Shown here in pieces: positions 8,672 through 15,215 of a stretch of DNA of 64,000 bases (position 1 is its first letter; the number at the start of each line of letters is the position of its first letter). A program made the position numbers and the translations under genes. Location: contig CAJTNY010000001.1 in assembly GCA_910577875.1 (NCBI GenBank), positions 84,570-148,569 of the forward strand, read 5' to 3'. A model generated the notes under the pieces. That model ran no database searches. It had not been told where the DNA came from and saw nothing but the letters and a program-made list of their open reading frames with translations. Source of the DNA: an uncultured Christensenella sp. (GTDB lineage: Bacteria; Bacillota; Clostridia; Christensenellales; Borkfalkiaceae).

Positions 8672-10273
8672 TTATTGTTCAACTTCATCATTCTTGATGC
8701 CGTTGTATAAAATTTCAAAATACATTTCCATAATTTTAGCTAAATCTGTGGGAACTTCACCTGCTATTACTTTGTTCTGCATTTTAGCGTAATATTCGTC
8801 TAGCACTTCTCCGAACTTGACATAATCGGCGCGGTCGGGGTCGTATATGACGTCGTCGCTTCCGTAAATGAAATCATAGTCGCCGTTACCGCCGCCGCTT
8901 CCGCTCGGGTCGTCGTTATCTTCGCCGCCGGGGCCGTCTCCGCCGTTATTATCGTCCGGAACGAGGTCCTCGTTGAACTCGGGAAATTCGTTCGCTTTAA
9001 TCGAGAAAATATCCGCAAGTCTGTTTCTTATAAACAGATTGATAACGTAACTGTAACATTCTACGCTCAGCGCGGAATTAAGCTCGGGTCCAAGCGCGGA
9101 AAACGCATCGTCCAAATCCTTGAAAAGCGTTTTATCGCTGTACTTTCCTATCTTTCCGCTTATAACCGTCAGAGCCGAATTGAATTTGTCGAGCGCGATA
9201 TAGAAATCTTCGCTTTCGTCGAGTTCGGACAGTTCGAGCGCTAAACCGAGATTTAATATATAAGGATTGAGAACGTCGGCAAACTTTACTATTTCGCCCG
9301 TGTCTTCGTTCTCTATTCCCTCCTGCGGAATTTTAAGCGCGGTTTTGGCTTTGGTGAAAAATTCTTCGAGCACGATTTCAATCAAATCGCCGATTTTCAA
9401 TTCGAACGCTCTTACGCGCACTATATCGTTAAGGGGAGTACTGCTCGAATTATATACGCCGACGCTCTCGCGTATAGCCGTAGCGAATATCTCGTCAAAC
9501 CCCGCTATAGCGTCACTGAGTTTGCGGAAAGAGTTTGCCTCGTCAACCAGCGCATCGATAACCTCAACCGATGCAACGACCGTTTCAACCATTTTTTTAC
9601 GATTATCAACCGAATTAAGATTGACGTCGAGATTTTCAAGCTCTTCGACTACCGCGTTTCTTAAATTCTGTTCCAACGAAGATTCCCTTACATTGAGAAT
9701 AAGTTCCGTCAGAGCCGACTGCATAAACAAATCGTATTCGAATACGGGGTTCTCCTCTTCGGGCTTTTGCTGCTCGGGAGGCTCGTCTCCTCCGCCTTGG
9801 TTTCCGCCCTCCTGCGCCGACACGGGAATAAACACCGCAGAAAAGAACAGCGCGAGCGCGAGAACCGCGCATAAACAATACTGCCAAATCTGACTGAACC
9901 GCACTTTGCGCGCGGGCAGAGCAGCAAGAGTTTCAGCCGCGTTCTGTCTTTGCAGCGAAATTATCTCACCCTCCTGCCCCGAAAAAGCAACCATCGTTTG
10001 CAATTTTTCGTTAAGACAGAATTCGGTATCGTATTTTTTAGCAACTCTCATATCGCTCGGACGCATAAACAAAAAGCTTACGCCCCCGCCTGCAAGCGCC
10101 GAACCCAAACCTATCAGAATATAAAACGCCCAGTGTATAGGGTTATTCGTCAATACAAGCGAAAGAAGTATTATCCCCGTAACGAAAAGTCCCGAAGATA
10201 TTCCTATTACCGCACATTTAATGAGCGCCTCTATAAGACATTTGGTTTTTATTTTTTTAAATTTTTCGTCCAT
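8672..10273 (-). CDS. Membrane protein heading the MoxR operon (DUF4175-like N-terminus)
   Basis: 533 residues from the ATG at 10273, which has AAAGGGG nine bases ahead; a TTG at 10300 gives a longer frame with no better site. Two membrane helices (about 14-38 and 44-64) precede a cytosolic piece with RVAKKYDTEFCLNEKLQTM and LQRQNAAETL. This resembles DUF4175-type proteins found beside MoxR in other phyla (inference). A third helix near 128-150 ends in PVSAQEGG and leads to a long extracellular region with a Gly/Pro/Glu linker at 151-172, helical segments, and an acidic Gly-Asn-Asp-rich linker near 445-475. First gene of the operon; function unknown. Confidence 0.8.
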   Translation of the reverse strand: MDEKFKKIKTKCLIEALIKCAVIGISSGLFVTGIILLSLVLTNNPIHWAFYILIGLGSALAGGGVSFLFMRPSDMRVAKKYDTEFCLNEKLQTMVAFSGQEGEIISLQRQNAAETLAALPARKVRFSQIWQYCLCAVLALALFFSAVFIPVSAQEGGNQGGGDEPPEQQKPEEENPVFEYDLFMQSALTELILNVRESSLEQNLRNAVVEELENLDVNLNSVDNRKKMVETVVASVEVIDALVDEANSFRKLSDAIAGFDEIFATAIRESVGVYNSSSTPLNDIVRVRAFELKIGDLIEIVLEEFFTKAKTALKIPQEGIENEDTGEIVKFADVLNPYILNLGLALELSELDESEDFYIALDKFNSALTVISGKIGKYSDKTLFKDLDDAFSALGPELNSALSVECYSYVINLFIRNRLADIFSIKANEFPEFNEDLVPDDNNGGDGPGGEDNDDPSGSGGGNGDYDFIYGSDDVIYDPDRADYVKFGEVLDEYYAKMQNKVIAGEVPTDLAKIMEMYFEILYNGIKNDEVEQ

Positions 10274-10383
10274 CGTTAAAACCCCTTTAATTTTACCCAA
10301 CGGATATTTTTATATTTAATCGCGGTTTTCAATGCTTATGTATAAATATAAACACTTTACCCGCAATTTTCTGCATTTTTATA

Positions 10384-10412
10384 ATTTTACCACATAAAAA
10401 TTCAATTTGCAA
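10384..10412 (-). promoter_or_regulatory. Promoter of the MoxR/vWA operon
   Basis: Minus-strand TTGCAA (10407-10412), a 17-base spacer and TAAAAT (10384-10389). The start of transcription would fall near 10377, giving a leader of about 100 bases before the ATG at 10273. Confidence 0.55.
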
Positions 10413-10453
10413 CCGTTTATTGTTTCATTTTCTTGCCATATTCGAAATTTAAT

Positions 10454-10486
10454 TAAAACCCGCGCCGAATAAGCGCGGGTTTTAAT
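10454..10486 (-). terminator. Terminator after the sigma/peptidase/membrane-protein module
   Basis: Perfect inverted repeat TTAAAACCCGCGC / GCGCGGGTTTTAA around a 7-base loop (cgaataa). A- and T-flanks allow function on both strands; it sits 16 bases after the stop of the gene ending at 10502 and just upstream of the MoxR operon promoter. Confidence 0.8.
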
Positions 10487-10501
10487 ATCATTTTATTCAT
10501 T

Positions 10502-11242
10502 TTAATTCAATAAAGTTTCCAAAAGTCCCAATATGTACCCGTCTTTGGGCGCATCCTCTACGCTCAAATAATATCTGTGTCCCTTATACGTAAACTTTGC
10601 ATAAGATTTTTCGGGTTCTATATTATATTTAATTTTGACAGAATTAATTACCGTATCTTTTATGCAATGATTATCGAACGGTTTAGTAACGTCTACTTCC
10701 GTTCTGTCGTCGGTCACGTACAGATTTATATCAACATAATTCGAATCGTATATTTCTTCTTGCAAACAGATTACTTCCTGCGTTTCGCTCAAAACGTACT
10801 GCGTATCAGCATAATATTCCGACTGTTCGTAATAATCGAAATAAAGCAATTCCAAATTGTTATCCGCTGCATACTGTTTTATCGTAATTTTTGAAATCTC
10901 AGTACTATAATCGTTGACTGTACAGTATCTTGTGTCGTCGGGTTTTTCTATTTCGTTTTTGTTATCGCCATTTTCGGCGGAATTGCTATTGAAAGGCTTT
11001 ACGACAAACAAAGTCACGCATAATGCAAGAACGACTGCCATAAACGCCGCAACGATAATGAGTATATTGCGCCTTGTCGTGTCGGTACGGCTTCTCGACA
11101 TTACGAGTACTTCTCCTTCACTCTCAATATTGTCAAATTCACGTTCGCTTTCAATACGGCTTTCGAGTCTTTTCCAAAGAGCCTTTTTTTCTTCCGGATT
11201 TTGTTCTTCAATGAGTTTATGAAATTTACTCGCTCTTGACAT
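10502..11242 (-). CDS. Single-pass membrane protein, putative anti-sigma-like partner
   Basis: 246 residues. A charged cytosolic N-terminus of about 58 residues (MSRASKFHKLIEEQ...) precedes one membrane helix (about 59-83, NILIIVAAFMAVVLALCVTLFVV) and an extracellular domain of about 160 residues rich in Tyr, Asp and Glu. This topology is that of many ECF anti-sigma factors, and the gene lies third in a row after a sigma factor and a secreted peptidase. No zinc-binding anti-sigma motif (HxxxCxxC) is present. Its C-terminal region shares pattern (hydrophobic-Tyr-Lys-Gly-Tyr strands, final LLE-type helix) with the membrane protein at 17153-17875. AAGGAG lies four to five bases before the ATG. 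Confidence 0.7.
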   Translation of the reverse strand: MSRASKFHKLIEEQNPEEKKALWKRLESRIESEREFDNIESEGEVLVMSRSRTDTTRRNILIIVAAFMAVVLALCVTLFVVKPFNSNSAENGDNKNEIEKPDDTRYCTVNDYSTEISKITIKQYAADNNLELLYFDYYEQSEYYADTQYVLSETQEVICLQEEIYDSNYVDINLYVTDDRTEVDVTKPFDNHCIKDTVINSVKIKYNIEPEKSYAKFTYKGHRYYLSVEDAPKDGYILGLLETLLN

Positions 11243-11251
11243 ATTTCTCCT

Positions 11252-12109
11252 TTATTTTACGTTTACGGCATATGCTCCGTCGCACCAATCGGTTGCGTCA
11301 ATCTTTAACCAGTGCACGTTAACCGTGGACAAACCAGTTGCAATTCTAATATATCTGTCTGTACGGAACAGATTATTTCCGTTATAATAATTTACTTCGT
11401 AATATTCATAACCCACGACAATATGCGCCGTACTTGTTATTACTGCACCTACTATCCTGTCAGAATTAGACGACGAAACCACAGAATACGACACAGTTTT
11501 ATCGCAGAAAAGCAATACGGGTTTGTTCTCGTTCATCGCCCGTTTAAAAGAATTATAATCTACTTTATTCGAATTTTTAATATCTTCGTATTCTAAGCTT
11601 CTGTTTTTGCCCTGAACGTAAGCTTTCAGTCCGTTGAGGCAATCGTCTCTGCTTACCCCTACGTCATCAACGTTAGTACGCATAAGAGTGTAAAGCTCTC
11701 TCATTAACTTAGGTATATAAGTTGCATCGTTACCTTTATACTTACCGTTGAAAGGTAAATAAGTAGTGTAATTAGGAATAAGGTCCTCGTAATATTTATC
11801 GTAAAAACCTATTACGATAGCTCCCGCAACGGAACCGCAGCCGTTGTCAAGTCCGCTTATCGGTGTATATAAAGGTGCGTTGTTTACCAAATTGACGGTC
11901 ACAACTTCACGCCTCGTATAATTCACCGTTTCATCGCTTACTACCGTATACTCGTAAGGGGTCGGCGCGTCGCCGCCGTATGTCGCGGAATATCTGTCGG
12001 TTGTTTCTGCAAAAGAAGATTTTAAGCCTACGTTAAAAATACAAACAACGTTCAACAAAATTCCGAAAATCACAAACCAACATAAACTTTTTCTTACATT
12101 AATTTTCAT
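11252..12109 (-). CDS. Secreted C39-like (papain-fold) cysteine peptidase
   Basis: 285 residues. Signal peptide or N-terminal anchor with basic MKINVRK and hydrophobic CWFVIFGILLNVVCIF, cleavage plausible after SSFAE. The nucleophile motif GLDNGCGSVAGAIVIGFYD (about 86-104) matches the GCGPTA-type cysteine site of peptidase_C39_2 families. A later TAHIVVGYEYY (about 228-238) supplies the catalytic His, and a downstream Asp (KIDATDWCDG) the third position. It is therefore probably an active extracytoplasmic cysteine protease; the substrate is unknown. AAGGAG precedes the ATG. Placed between a sigma factor gene and a membrane protein gene, it could be a regulated product or part of signal processing. 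Confidence 0.75.
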   Translation of the reverse strand: MKINVRKSLCWFVIFGILLNVVCIFNVGLKSSFAETTDRYSATYGGDAPTPYEYTVVSDETVNYTRREVVTVNLVNNAPLYTPISGLDNGCGSVAGAIVIGFYDKYYEDLIPNYTTYLPFNGKYKGNDATYIPKLMRELYTLMRTNVDDVGVSRDDCLNGLKAYVQGKNRSLEYEDIKNSNKVDYNSFKRAMNENKPVLLFCDKTVSYSVVSSSNSDRIVGAVITSTAHIVVGYEYYEVNYYNGNNLFRTDRYIRIATGLSTVNVHWLKIDATDWCDGAYAVNVK

Positions 12110-12172
12110 AACTTTTCTCCTTTGGTTATTTTTTTTACTCGATTTTATTTACCGAATTGCAAGTCGTTTTGT

Positions 12173-12700
12173 TCACTCTTTGCTCAAATTATTTTTTAAT
12201 AATTTTAATAACTGACATTCGCGCTTATGTACGTAAGATTTGCTGACGCCGACAATCTCGCCGACTTTTTCGAGACTCAAGCCTTCCCAAAATCGCAGAT
12301 ACAAAATTTTCTGGTCGCGGGCAGATAATTTTAAAAGTTCCTGATTCAAATCAGCTTTCGTTTCGATACCGGGGCCCCTAGTGAACGCGATTTCTTTCTC
12401 GAAATCTTCCAAAGTCTCGATAATTGTTATCTTTTTGTTGTAGTCTTTTGCAACGTTTTCAACGATTTTGCAAAGCCAGTTATAGCCGTCTGCTTTTTCG
12501 TCGAACGAGTGCACATATCTGAACGCTTTCATATAAGCGTCTAAAACTATATCTTCGCAATCGTCTTTATTAATTGCGTAGCGCGAAGCAACCCCTAACA
12601 GATGGTTACAAGTCTCTTCGAAAAGATTATGCTTTTTCGATTCGTTACCTTCTTTTATGGCTCGCAGTATAGGGTTTACAACTTTGCGCAATTGTGACAC
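12173..12700 (-). CDS. ECF-like RNA polymerase sigma factor
   Basis: 175 residues starting at GTG (12698-12700), with GAGG eleven bases upstream. Region 2 covers about 25-90 (HLLGVASRYAINKDDCEDIVLDAYMKAFRY and WLCKIVENVAKDY, here quoted in part as DDCEDIVLDAYMKAFR). Region 4 covers about 122-172, with the helix-turn-helix LSLEKVGEIVGVSKSYVHKR. No sigma region 1 or 3, as in extracytoplasmic-function sigma factors. It heads a probable operon with the C39-like peptidase and the single-pass membrane protein. AATTCGGTA motifs lie in front of this gene, the peptidase gene and the XRE gene upstream. Confidence 0.85.
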   Translation of the reverse strand: MSQLRKVVNPILRAIKEGNESKKHNLFEETCNHLLGVASRYAINKDDCEDIVLDAYMKAFRYVHSFDEKADGYNWLCKIVENVAKDYNKKITIIETLEDFEKEIAFTRGPGIETKADLNQELLKLSARDQKILYLRFWEGLSLEKVGEIVGVSKSYVHKRECQLLKLLKNNLSKE

Positions 12701-12749
12701 TTAAATATTTTCCTCATTTGTTTATTTTAGAATAATATTATACCGAATT

Positions 12750-13055
12750 TTATTTCAGTTCTTCTACCAATTCGAATATTAAATCTTTTTGTTTGGCCGA
12801 TAATTTAGAAAAACGTTTTAAAAGCTCAAACTCTCTGCTAGTAAATACGTATTCCCCTTCATCGCAGAAAAGCTCCGACATTGACACATCCAATACTTTA
12901 CAAATAGATTGCAATGCACGCAAGGAAGGTTCGGCGCCTTTATTATACCAGTTATAAATCGTATTTTCAGACAAATCAGATAATTCAGTAATTTTATATA
13001 TGCTATAACCTTTTTCTTTCATATAGTATTTAAGTTTTTCTAACACAGCATCCAT
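12750..13055 (-). CDS. XRE-family helix-turn-helix regulator
   Basis: 101 residues. Helix-turn-helix of Cro/CI type at about 5-62: YSIYKITELSDLSENTIYNW followed by PSLRALQSICKVLDVSMSELF, the standard XRE pattern. The remaining 40 residues form a helical C-terminus probably used for dimerisation. It lies 49 bases upstream of the sigma factor gene, same strand. A near-perfect 18-bp palindrome (13139-13156) and a half-site (13096-13104) lie upstream, good candidates for autoregulation. Confidence 0.85.
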   Translation of the reverse strand: MDAVLEKLKYYMKEKGYSIYKITELSDLSENTIYNWYNKGAEPSLRALQSICKVLDVSMSELFCDEGEYVFTSREFELLKRFSKLSAKQKDLIFELVEELK

Positions 13056-13138
13056 TATATATCGTTATCCTATTAATACTCTGATATATAGTTTAACCGA
13101 ATTAGAATTTAATAATATAATATTATAATTAAATAAGT

Positions 13139-13156
13139 ACCGAATTATAATTTGGT
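13139..13156. promoter_or_regulatory. Palindromic operator candidate upstream of the XRE gene
   Basis: ACCGAATTA-TAATTTGGT is an 18-bp palindrome with one mismatch. The half-site ACCGAATT recurs in the same orientation at 13096-13104, 12742-12750 and 12151-12159, in front of the XRE, sigma and peptidase genes. Binding by the XRE protein is inferred. Confidence 0.4.
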
Positions 13157-13233
13157 ATACAGGCATTAAAAAAAAACCGTAATGAGGAAACGGCTTAGGG
13201 GGCTTGCAGTAGCTGTTAACAGTTTGCCGTTAT

Positions 13234-13449
13234 TCAAAGCGGGAAACTTTCTTCAATGTTGAAATCCAAACCGTTCCATCGGGCTCCCTCCCAAAGCTGA
13301 ATCATTTCAAGGCATTCTGTAAAAGCCGCTTTTGCGCCGTATGCCGTTTCTTTAGAATCGTAGGAATCTATTTCCTGCAGTTCTTCGAGATAATTTATCA
13401 AATGATTTATCACGTACAAAAGAGTTTCAAGCGCCGTTAGTTGATACAT
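13234..13449 (-). CDS. Small hypothetical protein
   Basis: 71 residues, acidic and helical (MYQLTALETLLYVINHLINY, then LEELQEIDSYDSKETAYGAK). No recognised domain, signal peptide or membrane helix. Its ATG overlaps the stop of the upstream 122-residue gene as TAATG, so both are made from one transcript. The pair looks like small accessory or phage-derived genes. After the stop codon a short hairpin (near 13168-13192) followed on the minus strand by a long T run probably ends the transcript. Confidence 0.6.
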   Translation of the reverse strand: MYQLTALETLLYVINHLINYLEELQEIDSYDSKETAYGAKAAFTECLEMIQLWEGARWNGLDFNIEESFPL

Positions 13450-13817
13450 TATGCAATTCTCTCCTTCAAAATTTCTTCAAAGCTTACTAAGTCTTTACTT
13501 ATACAACAGCTGTACACCTTTTGAAAAAACGCTTTTTTATGTAGATAGTAAGAATTTTTCTCAAAAGGTAACACACCGATTATATATACATCGCTTTGAC
13601 CTTCAAGCATATACTTTATCATAAGTTTTATATTCTCATCGGTTTCCGATTTGTATATAAGTTCTATGAGTTCGCATACTTTGATTATTTCTTCGGTAAT
13701 ATTAACGACTTTTTTACGGTTTCCTTTATAAAACTTGGCGGTAGATAAACCTTTTTGAATTGCGTCTGATACGTAACAATATCGTTTTATCAAATTTTCC
13801 ACCTCGTTTTTCGTCAT
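13449..13817 (-). CDS. Hypothetical protein, phage regulator-like
   Basis: 122 residues, no membrane segment. The pattern MTKNEVENLIKRYCYV at the start, then mostly helical sequence and a segment near 60-80 (DENIKLMIKYMLEGQSDVYI) recalls small phage late-gene regulators of the ArpU/RinA type, but the resemblance is weak and I do not assign a family. Only a weak AAGGG site about thirteen bases before the ATG. Overlaps the following 71-residue gene by one base. Confidence 0.55.
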   Translation of the reverse strand: MTKNEVENLIKRYCYVSDAIQKGLSTAKFYKGNRKKVVNITEEIIKVCELIELIYKSETDENIKLMIKYMLEGQSDVYIIGVLPFEKNSYYLHKKAFFQKVYSCCISKDLVSFEEILKERIA

Positions 13818-14059
13818 AATAAATCGTATTTCCCTTAATTATGACTAGTATAATTCAATCTACTCCGTATAAATTACCAACTTTTTGCGGATTTCAATCG
13901 AATTATTGAAACAAAACTTGATTTCGTCATTAATATATACCGCCGTATATAAAACAAGATATACCAAAATATATACAATGAAAAATCGGAAAATATCCAC
14001 TTGATATTGTTGCTTATCGATTTTTATGCTCTGTTTAGTTCACTCCTTTTAATTAAATT
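13818..14059. other. AT-rich intergenic region without a gene
   Basis: Nothing coding is visible between the small unknown gene pair and the second XRE gene. The stretch is AT-rich with several TATATA runs (for example near 13940-13980). It probably carries the promoter of the gene pair, but no clear -35/-10 pair was found. Confidence 0.4.
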
Positions 14060-14089
14060 ATTTCCCCGCGCTTATCGCGCAAGGGAAAT
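14060..14089 (-). terminator. Terminator of the second XRE gene
   Basis: Outer arms ATTTCCC / GGGAAAT and inner arms CGCG / CGCG with a CTTAT loop and a three-base bulge, located 27 bases after the XRE stop codon at 14116. The T tract on the minus strand is short. Confidence 0.5.
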
Positions 14090-14115
14090 TTTTCTTTATG
14101 ATTTACAATTGTTAT

Positions 14116-14349
14116 TCAGACATTTATTTCGTCAAATATTTTATCATCAAAAAATTCTTTAAACGATATACCCATTGTATTTATCATTTCATAAATAGTC
14201 AATAAAGCTATTCTTTCATGTGCTCCGTTAAGAACCTGCGAAGTCGTCGATTTGGCTATTCCGCCTTTTTTATAAAAATCGTACTGCTTGAAGTTCTTTT
14301 CTTCCATCAGTTCAAAAAAACGAATCCTTACAGCCTCCGAAACTCTCAT
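14116..14349 (-). CDS. XRE-family repressor divergent from the SLOG gene
   Basis: 77 residues, essentially only a helix-turn-helix domain: QYDFYKKGGIAKSTTSQVLN as recognition region followed by LTIYEMINTMGISFKEFF, as in short Cro/CI-type proteins. GAGG lies nine bases before the ATG. It is transcribed away from the SLOG-family gene at 14470, and the 120-base space between them holds two similar inverted repeats (14365-14380 and 14416-14431). By analogy with phage and toxin-antitoxin repressors it most likely controls both genes. -10 TATAAT at 14389-14394 on the minus strand lies between the two repeats. Confidence 0.85.
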   Translation of the reverse strand: MRVSEAVRIRFFELMEEKNFKQYDFYKKGGIAKSTTSQVLNGAHERIALLTIYEMINTMGISFKEFFDDKIFDEINV

Positions 14350-14364
14350 AAAACTATACCTCGC

Positions 14365-14380
14365 GTTCTCGATTGAGAAC
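14365..14380. promoter_or_regulatory. Operator candidate 1 (GTTCTC-N4-GAGAAC)
   Basis: Perfect 6-bp arms with a 4-base spacer, just upstream of the XRE ATG and downstream of its probable -10. Same consensus as the site at 14416. Confidence 0.6.
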
Positions 14381-14415
14381 TATAATAGATTATACAGTTT
14401 TATGTTATTTAATCG

Positions 14416-14431
14416 GTTCTTATTTAAGAAC
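14416..14431. promoter_or_regulatory. Operator candidate 2 (GTTCTT-N4-AAGAAC)
   Basis: Perfect 6-bp arms with a 4-base spacer, ending two bases before the -35 of the SLOG gene promoter and in the -35 zone of the divergent XRE gene. A dimeric regulator here could touch both promoters. Confidence 0.6.
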
Positions 14432-14433
14432 AC

Positions 14434-14463
14434 TTGACGAATTATGTCGAAAAATGCTAAAAT
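14434..14463 (+). promoter_or_regulatory. Promoter of the SLOG gene, predicted leaderless
   Basis: TTGACG (14434-14439), an 18-base spacer and TAAAAT (14458-14463). The first transcribed base would fall on or next to the ATG at 14470, and no ribosome binding site precedes that ATG. Confidence 0.6.
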
Positions 14464-14469
14464 ATATTT

Positions 14470-14982
14470 ATGAAAACTTGTATGTTTACCGGTCACAGAC
14501 CGCAAAGATTGCCGTTCCGTTTCAACGAGAACGATGAGAGATGTAAAATTTTAAAACAACGGTTAAACGATTTAATTCGTGAAATGATTGAAAACGGAAT
14601 TGACGTTTTCGTTACCGGAATGGCAATAGGCGTTGACACCTATGCCGCGGAAGAAGTCTTATTACTTAAAAAAGAGTTCCCGCATATTTCGCTCGAAGCT
14701 ATAGTACCCTGCGCAAACCAAGCGAGTAAGTGGAACGAGAAACAAGTTTCGCGTTATAACGATTTATTAAAAAAATGCGATAAAGTCGTTATTTTGCAGG
14801 ATAATTACACTGCGGACTGTATGCAGAAACGCAACAGGTATATGGTTGACCGCTCCGACTGCGTCATTGCTGTCTGGGACGGGAGCGGCAGCGGAACCGG
14901 AAGCACGGTAAGATACGCGCTTGAAAAAAAATTATCCGTTACCGTCATTCATCCGTCGTCTTTATCCGTTCGGGAACTTTGA
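14470..14982 (+). CDS. SLOG-family (DUF1273/YpsA-like) nucleotide-binding protein
   Basis: 170 residues, close to the usual size of YpsA. The first strand and turn read CMFTGHRPQRLP, the classic DUF1273 start. Then come IDVFVTGMAIGVDTYAAE (about 44-61), LEAIVPC (75-81), and near the C-terminus RNRYMVDRSDCVIAVWDG with GTGSTVRYAL. These form the Rossmann-like SLOG pocket expected to bind a nucleotide-derived ligand. Members are linked to stress responses, cell division (YpsA) and defence systems; the exact role here is unknown. It is the only plus-strand gene in the accessory stretch, and its promoter sits beside XRE operators. Confidence 0.85.
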   Translation: MKTCMFTGHRPQRLPFRFNENDERCKILKQRLNDLIREMIENGIDVFVTGMAIGVDTYAAEEVLLLKKEFPHISLEAIVPCANQASKWNEKQVSRYNDLLKKCDKVVILQDNYTADCMQKRNRYMVDRSDCVIAVWDGSGSGTGSTVRYALEKKLSVTVIHPSSLSVREL

Positions 14983-15114
14983 ATCCGGACGCGTTATAAA
15001 ATTTTCGCGTATCAGAAATTTCAAGACTGAAATTAGCTTAGCGAATAATATCATAAATTTTTTAACACAGTCAATCAAATTTAACTTATTTTTGAATTTT
15101 TTATTAAATATTTA

Positions 15115-15138
15115 CGCCCGAGGCTTCTGCCTCGGGCG
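15115..15138 (+). terminator. Terminator hairpin after the SLOG gene
   Basis: Perfect 10-bp stem CGCCCGAGGC / GCCTCGGGCG with a TTCT loop, followed by ATTATTT. It lies 133 bases after the SLOG stop; the space between holds no gene. Confidence 0.75.
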
Positions 15139-15171
15139 ATTATTTACGGTTTTTACTTGCCGAAAAAAATA

Positions 15172-15203
15172 AAAGTTCTGCAATCAGATGATTGCAGAAC
15201 TTT
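15172..15203 (-). terminator. Terminator of the Big2/LRR lipoprotein gene
   Basis: Perfect 14-bp stem AAAGTTCTGCAATC / GATTGCAGAACTTT with an AGAT loop, 13 bases after the stop codon at 15216. On the minus strand the second arm ends in T residues and is followed by more. Confidence 0.75.
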
Positions 15204-15215
15204 ATAAAATACAGT

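Noticed and set aside
9267..9893. 208-codon plus-strand frame opposite the MoxR-operon membrane protein
   Set aside because: Ser-rich antisense reading of a gene with clear membrane helices and operon context; no ribosome site.
13055..14982. Prophage or integrative element
   Set aside because: XRE regulators and small unknown genes are suggestive, but there is no integrase, structural gene, attachment-site repeat or tRNA target nearby.
15100..15205. CRISPR-like repeats from two neighbouring hairpins
   Set aside because: The two hairpins differ in sequence, and there is no spacer array or cas gene; they are terminators of convergent genes.
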